Part shown: piece after piece, positions 1 through 10,751 of the stretch
Layout of the letters: each line of letters begins with the position of its first letter
Numbering within the stretch: the first letter of the stretch is position 1
DNA from: an uncultured bacterium
GTDB lineage: Bacteria > Patescibacteriota > Saccharimonadia > Saccharimonadales > Saccharimonadaceae
Assembly (NCBI GenBank): GCA_903952435.1
Contig: CAJBFN010000001.1
Span: forward strand, 62,001 to 126,000
Direction of reading: 5' to 3'
DNA: 64,000 nucleotides
Translations under genes and position numbers: made by a program
Notes under the pieces: model-generated
Seen by the model: the letters and a program-made list of their open reading frames with translations, nothing else
Told to the model about the DNA's origin: nothing
Database searches by the model: none

Positions 1-14
1 ATTTTTCAGGCACC

Positions 15-980
15 ATGTATCGTGTCAGTATAGATAAAATTATTCATCCTCAACCTGGTGACATCGCGCGGCAAATTCGTGATTGGTTTGCTGATTCAAT
101 TCGGCGAGTAATTCCAGCGCCCGAATCAAGTTTGGGGATTGGTTTTTTAGTTGGTCAGCGTCGGGCTTTGCCGGCAGATTTAGTTTTAGCTTTGCAAATG
201 GTCGGTCTGACTCATGTTGTCGTGGCTAGCGGCTATAATTTAACGATACTAGTTAGATTGGCTAGGCGTTTGTTTAAAAAGATATCAAAATATTTGTCGG
301 CATTGTCAGCCAGTTTAATGATATTTAGTTTTATAGCGATAACGGGCTTAAGCCCAAGTATGTCTAGGGCTGGATTGGTTTCAGCGCTTAGCTTATTGGC
401 TTGGTATTATGGACGAAAATTTCACCCGATAGTTTTATTGTTAATCGCTGTTGCGGCGACTGTTTTAATTAACCCAAGTTACGCCTGGGGTGATTTAGGC
501 TGGCAATTATCATTTATGTCTTTTGCCGGCGTAATGATTTTAGCGCCACTTGCCTGTCATTATTTTTTTGGTGATGAAAAACCTAAGTTTATCGCTCAGA
601 TTTTAATCGAAACCATGTCGGCATTTATAATGACAGCGCCGATTTTGATTATGGCTTTTGGGCAGCTATCAAATGTTTCGCTATTTGCTAATTTATTGGT
701 TTTGCCTTTAGTACCACTGGCGATGTTGCTGACATTTATCGCTGGAATTTTCAGTTTGATTTTGCCTTTCATAGGTTGGATTATCGCTGCGCCTGCAACA
801 TGGCTGCTGAAATACATGATTGGTGTGGCCGATTATTTAGCCGCTTTGCCATGGGCGGTTAGTAAAATTGATATGCAGTGGTGGGGTATTGGGCTTATTT
901 ATCTGGCAATATCGGCGGCTTGTTTTTATATGTGGCGGGTGACTAAATATAATTTGCGCGAAGTTAACATTGTTGAATAA
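15..980 (+). CDS. comEC: ComEC/Rec2-family competence membrane protein (C-terminal competence domain; probably truncated at the left window edge)
   Basis: Translation has GIGFLVGQRRALPADLVLALQMVGLTHVVVASGYNLTIL, typical of the ComEC competence domain, plus many TM helices. Confidence 0.85.
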   Translation: MYRVSIDKIIHPQPGDIARQIRDWFADSIRRVIPAPESSLGIGFLVGQRRALPADLVLALQMVGLTHVVVASGYNLTILVRLARRLFKKISKYLSALSASLMIFSFIAITGLSPSMSRAGLVSALSLLAWYYGRKFHPIVLLLIAVAATVLINPSYAWGDLGWQLSFMSFAGVMILAPLACHYFFGDEKPKFIAQILIETMSAFIMTAPILIMAFGQLSNVSLFANLLVLPLVPLAMLLTFIAGIFSLILPFIGWIIAAPATWLLKYMIGVADYLAALPWAVSKIDMQWWGIGLIYLAISAACFYMWRVTKYNLREVNIVE

Positions 981-1003
981 TTTCTAGTTTAGTTCGTATT
1001 CTT

Positions 1004-1104
1004 GACTATCAATTATTTAAGATAGGGCTTCGCTCCGGGTTCGACAAGAGCCCCGAGCGCCAGCGTCAAACTCGGGCTGCAGATTATCTTAAATAATTAT
1101 AGTC
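1004..1104. repeat. Intergenic inverted repeat (arms 1004-1024 / 1085-1104) enclosing a GC-rich hairpin
   Basis: GACTATCAATTATTTAAGATA ... TATCTTAAATAATTATAGTC, with internal CCCGAG...CTCGGG. Confidence 0.7.
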
Positions 1105-1148
1105 GCGACTACTCTAGTGCGTCTCTATAGGTTATAATATATTTCGAT

Positions 1149-1871
1149 ATGTCAGGACACAGTAAATGGTCAACAATTAAACGCGAAAAAGGCCTCAAGG
1201 ATGCTAAACGGGGTGCTGTTTTTACTAAGCTTGGAAATTTAATTGCGATTGCGGCGCGCGGCGGCATTGACCCGACCATTAATTCGACACTTTATATGGC
1301 GATTGAAAAAGCTAAACAGGCAAATATGCCGGCAGCTAATATTCAGCGGGCGATTGATCGGATTGCTGATAAAAATGCGGCTGTTATGGAAGAGACAGCT
1401 TACGAGGCGATGGGGCCTGGGGGTGTCGGTTTGATTATTGAGACTGCGACCGATAATAAAAATCGAACATTTCCTGAAGTTAAAAACGCCTTATCAAAAA
1501 ATGGCGGCCGAATTGCTGATGCTGGCAGTGTGATGTTTCAGTTTACTCGCAAGGGCGTAATTAATGTTGCGGCAACTGGCGAGGATGCACTGCTAGCGAT
1601 TTTGGATGCTGGTGCAGAGGATGCTGTCGAAGAAGAGGGCGATATTATTGTTTATACCGAACAAAAAGATTTAGCAAAAGTTCGTAGGGCGATTGTTGAT
1701 GCTGGCTTGACCGTTACTGGCGCTGAATTGCAGTATGTCCCAAATCATTCGGTTGAAGTTAGTGATCCTGAAATAGCTGCAAAAGTTATTAAACTACTGG
1801 ACGCGCTAGATGATTTGGATGATGTGGTAAATGTTCATAATAATGCTGACATTACGGCCGAAATATCTTAA
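1149..1871 (+). CDS. yebC: YebC/PmpR family transcriptional regulator / translation factor
   Basis: MSGHSKWSTIKREKGLKDAKRGAVFTKL N-terminal signature. Confidence 0.97.
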   Translation: MSGHSKWSTIKREKGLKDAKRGAVFTKLGNLIAIAARGGIDPTINSTLYMAIEKAKQANMPAANIQRAIDRIADKNAAVMEETAYEAMGPGGVGLIIETATDNKNRTFPEVKNALSKNGGRIADAGSVMFQFTRKGVINVAATGEDALLAILDAGAEDAVEEEGDIIVYTEQKDLAKVRRAIVDAGLTVTGAELQYVPNHSVEVSDPEIAAKVIKLLDALDDLDDVVNVHNNADITAEIS

Positions 1872-1918
1872 CATATAACTAGTTTGTAATTTATTCAAAA
1901 ATTGTTTATATTTAATTT

Positions 1919-3619
1919 ATGCATAAGCTTTATTTAGCTTTGTTAGTCTTTTTTATATTTTTTACGGCGGTTATTTTTGGGCAGGATGCTGGGGCAACTA
2001 ATGCCGGGGTTGCTATTTATCAGGTCCAGGCTGGTGATGCATCTAATACGACTGAAAACGGCTTTATTACTACTCCGGCTACTAGGGAATTTATATCTAT
2101 TTATAATAATACCGATCAAGAGGTTGATATAACTGATTGGTGTTTGCTTAATAAATCAGATAAATCAATAATTTGTTTTAATACACCTGCGTTAAATATA
2201 TATTTTCACATACCTGGCTATTCTTATGTAACAATTTCTTCTGATAATTTTGCTTCGGATCATAAATATGAGCCAGATTTCGATTATTTAACAACCAATA
2301 CCGTTTCTGGATCAATCGTAGCTAGTAGCGATACTATAAAATTAGTTGACGCAAACGGGACTTCGATAGATGAAATATCATGGTCATCTAGTTTATCTGG
2401 CGGCTCTTTATATCAGCGCAACAAAGAACCTTTGCCGTCACAAAAATTAATCGATACAGATTCTTTGACCGATTTTACAAAAATCTCATTATTAGTTATT
2501 CCGGTAAACCATACATTACAGGAATTTGAAGTCTTTGATGCTTGTAAGAATATTAGCGGCATTCAGCTTACGGTACCATATGGTTATGAAGTTGATAATT
2601 TAGGTAATTGCATCTTGCCGCTAGCTGATATTTGTTCAAATTTAGCTGGTTTACAAATAGCTTTGCCGGTTGGATATTTATTGGACGAAAACGGCGACTG
2701 TCAACATGATGTGTGTTTAAATATAGACGGTTTGCAGTTAGTGACTCCAGATGGAATGGTTAGTGACGATGATGGTAAATGTTATACAAGACCTTTGCCG
2801 TTACGAATCACGGAAATTTTGCCAAATCCGTCGGGTAGCGATATAGGCAATGAATTTATTGAAATTTATAATCCAAATTCTGTTGATATTGATCTGGTGG
2901 TTTATGGTTTTTATGTTGGTGGTGACTATGACCATAAATATACTTTTGCAGTAGGCGCCCATATTGGCCCTGGTCAATATTTAGCTTTTTACAATGATGA
3001 TATTAAATTTACGCTAGTAAATACGGCTAGCTCTGTCCGGCTGGTAGCTTTGAGCAATTTATTGATAGATGAGACTATTGCCTATGAAGATGCTGGCGAC
3101 GGTACGACCTGGGCTTTGATTGATAAGACTTGGCAATGGACTAATCAGCTGACACCGAATAAAATTAATTTGCCATCTTTGATCGAGGCCAAGGTCGATG
3201 TGATTATTCCAACCTTGACATTAGTTCCGTGTAAAGATGGCCAGTATCGCAGCGAGGAGACTCATCGCTGTCGCAATATAATTAGCGACGTGGCGGATTT
3301 GGTGCCTTGTGCTGAGGGCCAAGAGCGCAATCCGGCGACCAATCGTTGTCGCTCAATTGCGACGGCTGTTTTGGGCGATAGTACTTTAAAGCCTTGCGAC
3401 CCAGGTCAAGAAAGAAATCCTGAAACTAATCGTTGTCGAAATATTATCGCCACTATGCCGACGGCTGATTATGCGCCCGAACAAGTTAATGTTAAAAACG
3501 AAGATTACACCAGCTGGTATATAATGGGTGGCCTAGGATTAGTCGCTGTTGGTTATGCTGTTTGGGAGTGGCGGGTTGATTTTAGCCGATTGTTTAAAAA
3601 ATTATTTAAAATCAAATAG
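1919..3619 (+). CDS. Secreted/anchored lamin-tail-domain (LTD) protein with two families of Cys-containing repeats and a C-terminal TM
   Basis: N-terminal signal-like helix; LRITEILPNPSGSDIGNEFIEIYNPNSVDIDL (LTD); three CxxGQxRxxxTxRCR repeats; C-terminal TM followed by basic tail. Confidence 0.8.
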   Translation: MHKLYLALLVFFIFFTAVIFGQDAGATNAGVAIYQVQAGDASNTTENGFITTPATREFISIYNNTDQEVDITDWCLLNKSDKSIICFNTPALNIYFHIPGYSYVTISSDNFASDHKYEPDFDYLTTNTVSGSIVASSDTIKLVDANGTSIDEISWSSSLSGGSLYQRNKEPLPSQKLIDTDSLTDFTKISLLVIPVNHTLQEFEVFDACKNISGIQLTVPYGYEVDNLGNCILPLADICSNLAGLQIALPVGYLLDENGDCQHDVCLNIDGLQLVTPDGMVSDDDGKCYTRPLPLRITEILPNPSGSDIGNEFIEIYNPNSVDIDLVVYGFYVGGDYDHKYTFAVGAHIGPGQYLAFYNDDIKFTLVNTASSVRLVALSNLLIDETIAYEDAGDGTTWALIDKTWQWTNQLTPNKINLPSLIEAKVDVIIPTLTLVPCKDGQYRSEETHRCRNIISDVADLVPCAEGQERNPATNRCRSIATAVLGDSTLKPCDPGQERNPETNRCRNIIATMPTADYAPEQVNVKNEDYTSWYIMGGLGLVAVGYAVWEWRVDFSRLFKKLFKIK

Positions 3620-3633
3620 TCTATACTAAAGAT

Positions 3634-4110
3634 ATGCGAATAATCGGAATTGATCCTGGCACTGGAATTTTAGGCTTTGGTGTAATTGAAATAACAAACG
3701 GCAAAATAAAAATGATTGATGCCGGCGTGATTACAACGCCCGCTCATACACCACTGGATGAGAGGCTGGAAGATATCTTCGACGGTTTGACTGAAATTAT
3801 TAAATCCACAAAACCTGATGCTATGTCGATTGAAAAATTATTCTTTGCTCAAAATGTAACTACGGCAATGAGCGTGTCGCATGCTAGGGGCGTGGCGATG
3901 TTGGCAGGACGAAAAGGTGGATTGCCAATTCATGAATATACGCCACTGCAGATTAAGCAAACCGTTACTGGCTATGGCAAGGCTGATAAAAAGCAGATTC
4001 AGGAAATGGTGCGAGTTCAACTTGGATTAAAAGAAGTCCCAAAACCAGATGACTGCGCTGATGCCCTAGCAGCTGCAATAACTTATTATTGTATGTCCCG
4101 CGTAGAATAG
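3634..4110 (+). CDS. ruvC: Holliday junction resolvase RuvC
   Basis: MRIIGIDPGTGILGFGVI; upstream of ruvA and ruvB. Confidence 0.97.
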   Translation: MRIIGIDPGTGILGFGVIEITNGKIKMIDAGVITTPAHTPLDERLEDIFDGLTEIIKSTKPDAMSIEKLFFAQNVTTAMSVSHARGVAMLAGRKGGLPIHEYTPLQIKQTVTGYGKADKKQIQEMVRVQLGLKEVPKPDDCADALAAAITYYCMSRVE

Positions 4111-4163
4111 ATATTCTTCACAAAGCTGGCGATTGATGCAATTTGGTGTCATAATGGGGTTAT

Positions 4164-4739
4164 ATGATAGCGCATGTTTTTGGGGTAGTGGTTGAAAAAT
4201 TTGGATCATCTGTAATTGTTGATGTTAATGGCGTTGGCTATGAAGTTAATGTCGCTTTGGGCGACTTTGACGATACTGTACTTGATTCGAAAATTAAATT
4301 TTATACCTATCATCATATCCGCGAGCAATCCCAAGAATTATTTGGCTTTTCAAGTTTGATCGCCAAGAAGCTATTTGAACTGCTAATAACCGTTCAGGGT
4401 GTTGGTCCAAAAGCTGCGCTAGCGATTTTATCGCTAGGTGATAGCGAAACAGTTCGAAATTCAATCGCGATTGGCGACGCGGTATTTATTGCCAAGGCTA
4501 GTGGTGTTGGTAAAAAAACGGCCGAGCGGGTTGTAGTAGATTTGTCGGATAAAGTTGGCCACGCAACGCGTATAAATAATACTGTGATACAAAGTGCAAT
4601 TTTAAGTAATGATGAAGCATTGGAGGCTTTGATGACCTTGGGTTATAACATAAGTGACGCCACTAAAGCCCTGGAGGGTATTTCACTCGACCTGCCTACT
4701 GCCGAGCGTGTAACTAGGGCGCTGAAAGGTGTAAAATAA
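4164..4739 (+). CDS. ruvA: Holliday junction DNA helicase subunit RuvA
   Basis: [34 protein letters not shown] HhH motifs. Confidence 0.97.
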   Translation: MIAHVFGVVVEKFGSSVIVDVNGVGYEVNVALGDFDDTVLDSKIKFYTYHHIREQSQELFGFSSLIAKKLFELLITVQGVGPKAALAILSLGDSETVRNSIAIGDAVFIAKASGVGKKTAERVVVDLSDKVGHATRINNTVIQSAILSNDEALEALMTLGYNISDATKALEGISLDLPTAERVTRALKGVK

Positions 4740-5773
4740 TGGCAATTGAGCGAATTACTGATGCGACCATGCACGATGATGATACGACAGAGCAACAAAT
4801 TGAAGTTACTTTGCGACCAAAAACTTTCGATGATTATATCGGTCAGGATAGATTAAAAAATAACCTAAAACTGGCGATTGATGCTGCTAAAAAGCGTGGC
4901 GAGCCAGTTGATCACGTTTTGTTGTATGGCCCGCCTGGATTAGGTAAGACTACTATGGCGACAGTGATTGCTAACGAAATGGGTACAAATATCCGCATTA
5001 CGGCTGGTCCAGCGATTGAACGAGCCGGTGATTTAGCTAGTATTTTAACTAATTTAAAAGATGGCGATATTTTATTTATTGACGAAATCCATCGATTGGG
5101 CCGGGCAGTCGAAGAGGTATTATATAGTGCCATGGAAGATTTTAAATTGGACATTATGATTGGCAAGGGCCCAGCCGCGCGTAGCGTACGTTTAGACCTG
5201 CCAAAATTTACGATTATTGGTGCGACAACCAGAACTGGGGCGTTAGCGGCGCCGCTGCGAGACAGATTTGGTTTAATTCATCGTTTAGAATTCTATACCA
5301 ATGATGAGATTGCAAAGATTATTAATCGAGCTGCAAAAATATTGGAAAGTAAAATTAGTGATAGCGCGTCTGCGATGCTTTCGACTAGGGCCAGATTGAC
5401 TCCGAGAATTGCTAATCGGTTGTTGAAACGAGTTCGTGACTATGCCGATGTTAATGGTGATGGAATTATTGATGAAAAAACTGCCAAATTAGCCTTGGAA
5501 TTATTAGAAATCGATGAGCTAGGACTGGATCCGGGAGATCGAAATTTGCTGGTTAGTATTATTAATAACTATGGTATTAATCCGGTTGGTCTGAATACCA
5601 TTGCAGCGCTGACTGGTGATGAGGCGACTACGATTGAAGATTTTTATGAACCATATTTATTGCAAATTGGCTTTATCGAGCGGACGCCAAGGGGACGCCG
5701 AGTCACCGCTAAAGCTTATAAACATCTAGGTAAAAATTACCAAAAAGACGAAAGTCAGCAGATTTTGGTATAA
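4739..5773 (+). CDS. ruvB: Holliday junction branch migration helicase RuvB
   Basis: [42 protein letters not shown]-terminal winged helix. Confidence 0.98.
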   Translation: MAIERITDATMHDDDTTEQQIEVTLRPKTFDDYIGQDRLKNNLKLAIDAAKKRGEPVDHVLLYGPPGLGKTTMATVIANEMGTNIRITAGPAIERAGDLASILTNLKDGDILFIDEIHRLGRAVEEVLYSAMEDFKLDIMIGKGPAARSVRLDLPKFTIIGATTRTGALAAPLRDRFGLIHRLEFYTNDEIAKIINRAAKILESKISDSASAMLSTRARLTPRIANRLLKRVRDYADVNGDGIIDEKTAKLALELLEIDELGLDPGDRNLLVSIINNYGINPVGLNTIAALTGDEATTIEDFYEPYLLQIGFIERTPRGRRVTAKAYKHLGKNYQKDESQQILV

Positions 5774-5780
5774 TATAACC

Positions 5781-6491
5781 ATGGACGAGTTAGACAAGCC
5801 AGTAGATTACAGCCAACCAGTCGCCTATGATACGAATGGCCAGCCTTTATATGCTCATCCGCCAGTTGCTGAAAATTTGCATAATGATAATCGACCAGAA
5901 AAAGTAGTCATAAGTGATGCCGATAAAATAAAGCATATGAAATCCAAGAAAGTTTTTCCGGAACTTAACTTAAGCGAAGGCGATTATGTTATAACATCAG
6001 TCAGGCGACATCTAATTGGTATGTTGGCGCCTGTTGCTGTTGGGGTTTTGTTGATATCTTTGTCGTTTGTCGCTTTATTTAACTATGATATCGTACTTAG
6101 AATATTCCAAGTTACTAGCCCGGTGATTGATCAGTCGGCAGTTTTTTGGACAGTTATATTATTTACGGTTTTTGTGATGACTGCCGAATATGTGATTTAT
6201 TATGTCTATGCTAGTAATAAATTCTTTCTTACGAACGACAGTATTGTTCAGCAAGTTCAAACCGGTCTTTTTTCTAATAGTGAGCATATTATAAATCTAG
6301 GCAATATCAAAGATACTAGTTACTCTCAAACTGGAATCGTACAACAGTTATTTAATTACGGTGTGATACGGTTAAGTACTGAGGGTGACGAAACTGAATA
6401 TAAATTTACCTATGTGGCTAATCCAAAAAGGTATGTCGAGATAATAGATAACGCAATTGAAAATTACAAAAACTGTCAAAGAGATTGTTAG
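5781..6491 (+). CDS. PH-domain (bPH2-like) membrane protein
   Basis: Two TM segments followed by YYVYASNKFFLTNDSIVQQVQTGLFSNSEHIINLGNIKDTSYSQTG. Confidence 0.65.
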   Translation: MDELDKPVDYSQPVAYDTNGQPLYAHPPVAENLHNDNRPEKVVISDADKIKHMKSKKVFPELNLSEGDYVITSVRRHLIGMLAPVAVGVLLISLSFVALFNYDIVLRIFQVTSPVIDQSAVFWTVILFTVFVMTAEYVIYYVYASNKFFLTNDSIVQQVQTGLFSNSEHIINLGNIKDTSYSQTGIVQQLFNYGVIRLSTEGDETEYKFTYVANPKRYVEIIDNAIENYKNCQRDC

Positions 6492-6901
6492 TTATTTCGG
6501 CTAGTTTTTGCAAAATCTGCTTCGTTTTCAAGACTGGATTTTAAAGTATAACTTTTGCATTTTTGGTCAACGCAATTAGTTGGTTCGTATGTATAAAGAC
6601 TGCCAGTCTCACCGATTTTTACGCCGTTACTGTCGATAAATAAGTCAGGATCGACTGATTTTAGATTATCACTGCTAATTGTTTGCGGATAATATTTGTT
6701 TGTGGCATAAAAAACCTCTTCCAAGCTGTAATACATAGCATTAATGGATGTTTTTCTTTTATCGTCTCGAGATATCACTGATAGATCATTTTTTTGAATA
6801 AAAAATAACACACTGGCTGTGCCAAGTAACACAGCAATAAATGATATTTCAATAACCGTAAAGCCTTTGGACTGTTTTTTCATATTGTTTCCATTATACA
6901 C
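6488..6901 (-). CDS. Prepilin-type N-terminal cleavage/methylation domain protein
   Basis: MKKQSKGFTVIEISFIAVLLGTASVLFF class III signal peptide. Confidence 0.85.
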   Translation of the reverse strand: MYNGNNMKKQSKGFTVIEISFIAVLLGTASVLFFIQKNDLSVISRDDKRKTSINAMYYSLEEVFYATNKYYPQTISSDNLKSVDPDLFIDSNGVKIGETGSLYTYEPTNCVDQKCKSYTLKSSLENEADFAKTSRNN

Positions 6902-7066
6902 GGGTTAGTGTAAAGATTATAGATTGTGGCCTATGAAATGAATGTCTATTTCTAAGGTCGGACCTTGAAAATGATTGGTTTCATAATCGTTGATATGGCA
7001 AGCTCTTATTTGCTTGTATTGTAGTATCAAAGTATAATTAGAATAGATTTAAGAGAGAGGGGTTAT

Positions 7067-8107
7067 ATGTCAGCAAAAAAATCACCTAAACCTGAAATGG
7101 CTGAAAAGTCGGTTGCATCTGAGGGTAAACTAAAAGCGCTAGGTTTGGCGCAAGAACAGATAAATAAACAATTTGGTGATGGGGCTATACGTAGGTTAGG
7201 CGATACAAAGACTGTAGATGTTGAGTTGTTTAGTAGCGGCTCATTGTCGATTGACTTGGCGCTAGGAGGTGGCTTTCCAAAGGGTAGGATTTTGGAAATT
7301 TTTGGGCCAGAATCGTCTGGTAAAACTACTTTAGCGCTTCATGCAATTGCCGAGATTCAAAAACATGGCGGTGCAGCGGCTTTTATTGATGCCGAGCATG
7401 CTCTTGATCCAGCCTATGCTAAAAAATTAGGCGTAGATGTCGATAATTTACTTGTTTCTCAGCCAGATAATGGCGAGCAAGCATTGGAAATTTGCGAAAC
7501 ACTAGTTAGATCAAACGCTGTTGATATTGTGGTTGTTGACTCGGTTGCGGCACTTGTTCCGCAGGCTGAAATTGATGGCGATATGGGTGATAGCCACATG
7601 GGGCTGCAGGCTAGATTGATGAGTCAGGCTTTGCGTAAGCTAACTGGTATTATTAATAAATCACACACCACGGTTATATTTATTAATCAGATTCGTATGA
7701 AGATTGGCGTTATGTTTGGTAACCCTGAAACTACAACTGGCGGTAACGCTTTGAAGTTTTATGCTTCAATTCGCGTAGATATTAGAAGGACTGGTCAAAT
7801 AAAATCCGGTGAGGATATTGTCGGTAACAGAACTAAGGTTAAGGTTGTTAAAAATAAAATTGCTCCACCATTTAGGGTTGCAGAATTTGACATAATGTAT
7901 GGCGAAGGCATTAGTCGCACAGGTGATGTCTTGGATTTGGCGGTTTTACATAATATTGTAGGTAAATCTGGCGCTTGGTTTGATTATAATGAGGCCAAGA
8001 TTGGTCAAGGCCGTGAAGCTACAAAAGAATATCTAAAAAAGAATCCTGAAATCTTGGATGAGATTGACAAGAAAGTTCGTGACAAGGTAGTCGAAGAAGC
8101 TTTGTAA
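7067..8107 (+). CDS. recA: Recombinase RecA
   Basis: [57 protein letters not shown]. Confidence 0.99.
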   Translation: MSAKKSPKPEMAEKSVASEGKLKALGLAQEQINKQFGDGAIRRLGDTKTVDVELFSSGSLSIDLALGGGFPKGRILEIFGPESSGKTTLALHAIAEIQKHGGAAAFIDAEHALDPAYAKKLGVDVDNLLVSQPDNGEQALEICETLVRSNAVDIVVVDSVAALVPQAEIDGDMGDSHMGLQARLMSQALRKLTGIINKSHTTVIFINQIRMKIGVMFGNPETTTGGNALKFYASIRVDIRRTGQIKSGEDIVGNRTKVKVVKNKIAPPFRVAEFDIMYGEGISRTGDVLDLAVLHNIVGKSGAWFDYNEAKIGQGREATKEYLKKNPEILDEIDKKVRDKVVEEAL

Positions 8108-8115
8108 TATATTAG

Positions 8116-8757
8116 ATGAAAATAACGAGCATATCGCCCCAAATTAAAGATAATAATAGGGTTAATATATCAGTTGACGGCAAATACAGGTTTAGCTTGG
8201 ATATTTTTCAATTGGTCGATTTAGGTATTAAGATTGGTGGTGAATTTGATGAGGCCGAGTTATTGGTATTAGAGCAAGAAAGCCAATTTGGTAAGTTGTA
8301 TGGGCGAGCCTTAGAATATTGCCTGATGCGCCTACACAGCGCCAAAGAGGTAAAAGATTATTTGTATCGCAAAACCAGGCCGTTTAAAAATAAATTGGGC
8401 GAGCTGCAACCGGGGGTATCTTTTGAGATAACAACTAGGGTTTTTGATAGGCTGGTTGAAAAAGGTTATATAGACGATGAAAAGTTTGCAAAATATTGGG
8501 CTGAAAATAGGTGTGTTGCTAAGGGTGTAAGCTTTAAAAAATTAAAAAGTGAGCTTTTTTCAAAGGGTATAAATTCGTCAATCATTAATCAGGTTTTAGA
8601 TAAAACCGAGCGTGATGATAAAACTGAATTGCAGAAAATTATAATAAAAAAACGATCACATTATCAGGACGATAAAAAGTTTGTATCATATTTGGCTAGA
8701 TTGGGCTTTAATTATGATGATATAAAACAAGCGCTATCAATTAATGAAGATTTTTAA
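8116..8757 (+). CDS. recX: Regulatory protein RecX
   Basis: Directly after recA; RAKEVKDYL.../YIDDEKFAKYWAENR RecX-type repeats. Confidence 0.9.
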   Translation: MKITSISPQIKDNNRVNISVDGKYRFSLDIFQLVDLGIKIGGEFDEAELLVLEQESQFGKLYGRALEYCLMRLHSAKEVKDYLYRKTRPFKNKLGELQPGVSFEITTRVFDRLVEKGYIDDEKFAKYWAENRCVAKGVSFKKLKSELFSKGINSSIINQVLDKTERDDKTELQKIIIKKRSHYQDDKKFVSYLARLGFNYDDIKQALSINEDF

Positions 8758-9326
8758 TTGTCGCGATTATTTACAGTTTCGGTTGATCTGAATGGATTCA
8801 TGTAGCTAAGTTTGCCTGGTTTAACCATTGGCTCTAATTTTTTGGCAGCTGATTTTACGATTATTTCACGGTCATTTATCTCGACAATCTGAGAGCGGTG
8901 TATTAATAGGCCAGCGTCAGATAAGCTTTTTATTAATCCTTGAGCAATATTTAATTGTTGGATGATAAAACTATCAGAGTCGATATTATAACTTTCGACT
9001 TTACCTAATTTATTCTTTTTCTCGTCGATTACATTTAGACCAACCAGTTCAAAGCCTAGATTATAAATTGCCTTAATTTTAATTACATCATCAAGACCTA
9101 TAAATTCATCGCTACTATCTATGATCATTCCTATATTGCTGATTTCGCGTATATCGGCAATCCTTAAAAAAGATGGATTATCAGTTAGTAGTGGACCTTC
9201 AATCTCATATGCCACGATTTTTAAGTTGGAAGGATCGATAATAGGAGTCTTGGTTATGGCAAGTCTAGTGCCAGTTTGTAGGCCCATTATTGGCATTCCG
9301 ATTAATCTTGCTCCGATTAATAACAT
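8754..9326 (-). CDS. PRC-barrel domain protein
   Basis: Tandem PRC-barrel-like segments (LIGMPIMGLQTGTRLAITKTPIIDPSNLKIVAYEI; VGLNVIDEKKNKLGKVESYNID). Confidence 0.75.
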   Translation of the reverse strand: MLLIGARLIGMPIMGLQTGTRLAITKTPIIDPSNLKIVAYEIEGPLLTDNPSFLRIADIREISNIGMIIDSSDEFIGLDDVIKIKAIYNLGFELVGLNVIDEKKNKLGKVESYNIDSDSFIIQQLNIAQGLIKSLSDAGLLIHRSQIVEINDREIIVKSAAKKLEPMVKPGKLSYMNPFRSTETVNNRDN

Positions 9327-9364
9327 ATATTTATAGTATAAGCATTTTTAATCATTACTGCCAA

Positions 9365-9646
9365 TTATTCTGTAAAATTCCAGAAAGGATTGATTCTGCC
9401 TGATGGTAATTGAATATCGTTTTGGTTCTCGGTGCTGGGCTTTAATGCTGAAAGTTTTGACTTTGTAGATGCGTCAAATGATGTTTGATTTGGGCTTATT
9501 TCGACACTGTTAATGTTGCTGCTAGCTGTTTGGCTTAAAGTTTGATTGATTGATATGACGCAAAAAGCCAAAAGCCCGATTATCACAACTAAAAAAATGA
9601 TAGTATTAAATTTTAAGAATATATTTTTAAATGAGTGCAGCCACAT
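9365..9646 (-). CDS. Small single-TM protein of the pilus operon
   Basis: N-terminal TM; co-directional with pilO/N/M. Confidence 0.5.
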   Translation of the reverse strand: MWLHSFKNIFLKFNTIIFLVVIIGLLAFCVISINQTLSQTASSNINSVEISPNQTSFDASTKSKLSALKPSTENQNDIQLPSGRINPFWNFTE

Positions 9647-9648
9647 AA

Positions 9649-10206
9649 TTATTTTACATAAACCTCCATAGTTATTGGTCTTACGGCTACGTCGCCTATA
9701 TTGGCGTTAGTATTGTTTAGCTCCAGACTGGTTATTTGTATCTTTGGAGCGTTAGTTTCGACTGATTTTAAAAACTTCATTAGACTAGTAAAACGCAATG
9801 GGCTGCCAAGGGTGACAATTACTTTTTCTGACTTTACAGCGCCATTTTTGTAGATTGAAGTTAATGTGTTATTTTGTACGCTTATGTCGGTTATATCAAT
9901 GCCGGCGCTGGCAGCATAACTATTTAGGTCATTTTTTATCGAACTCTGTAAAGTGGCAGCGTTATAAATTAAACTACTAGCTTTGTCGGCCAGTTTTTTT
10001 GTTTCGGCATCGCTAATTGAAGATATCTCGGGGCTGTTTGTGACAAGGTCGGCTTTTTGGCTAGCTACCGAATTAGCTTCGATTACAAGCTGACTTATCA
10101 TATCTTGGGCTCGATAGAATCCAAAACCACTAACCGCTAATAGTATAAAAATTATTACAAGCAACATGTTTCTTAAAAATTTAGGCTTTATTTCTTCACT
10201 TTTCAT
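9649..10206 (-). CDS. pilO: PilO-like type IV pilus assembly protein
   Basis: One N-terminal TM plus coiled coil, position downstream of pilM-pilN. Confidence 0.6.
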   Translation of the reverse strand: MKSEEIKPKFLRNMLLVIIFILLAVSGFGFYRAQDMISQLVIEANSVASQKADLVTNSPEISSISDAETKKLADKASSLIYNAATLQSSIKNDLNSYAASAGIDITDISVQNNTLTSIYKNGAVKSEKVIVTLGSPLRFTSLMKFLKSVETNAPKIQITSLELNNTNANIGDVAVRPITMEVYVK

Positions 10207-10751
10207 ATGTCGGTTTTCCTTATTTGTAATTTATACCGAACAATATAGCCAGATTGATCGGCTGTTTGGGTGATTTTGTCTGGGTTGCTGTTTATTGTAA
10301 GTAAGTTTCGGACTATTAGGTTATTGGTTATCATCGGTATCATCATATTTGAATTTGACTTTATTTCAACTTCAAATGGCTGATTCAATATGTCTTGGTT
10401 TAATGCCAGTACGCTCATACTGGCGCCGTTAGGAAAGCTTGCTCCTATATCCATAATTAACTTACTGTAAGATAACTGACGGCTAAAAATAGTCTGGGTG
10501 TTGGCTATGACTGTGCCTATATCGTCAGTGCTGCTGCTTGTTTCGCCAGTTTTTATACTATTTTCGTCTGCTTGTTTTTTTGAGTTAAGCGATAGATATG
10601 TTGAGGCGCAGAATATAGCCAAAAAGATAATAGCTATGCTAAGAAATATAATTAATTTTACCAGCACCACATTTATTCTGGCGGCATCAATATTATCTTT
10701 ATCTTTATCTGGCAACAGATTAATCATTAGATATTTCCTTTGGCGGTACAA
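10203..10751 (-). CDS. pilN: PilN-like type IV pilus assembly protein
   Basis: INLLPDKDKDNIDAARINVVLVKL..., single TM, position after pilM. Confidence 0.65.
   Translation of the reverse strand: MYRQRKYLMINLLPDKDKDNIDAARINVVLVKLIIFLSIAIIFLAIFCASTYLSLNSKKQADENSIKTGETSSSTDDIGTVIANTQTIFSRQLSYSKLIMDIGASFPNGASMSVLALNQDILNQPFEVEIKSNSNMMIPMITNNLIVRNLLTINSNPDKITQTADQSGYIVRYKLQIRKTDI

Noticed and set aside
6954-6966. Palindrome AAGGTCGGACCTT upstream of recA considered as an SOS box
   Set aside because: It does not match known LexA boxes, no lexA is seen here, and the site is short. A similar AAGGACGGACCTT near 37036 precedes no SOS gene.
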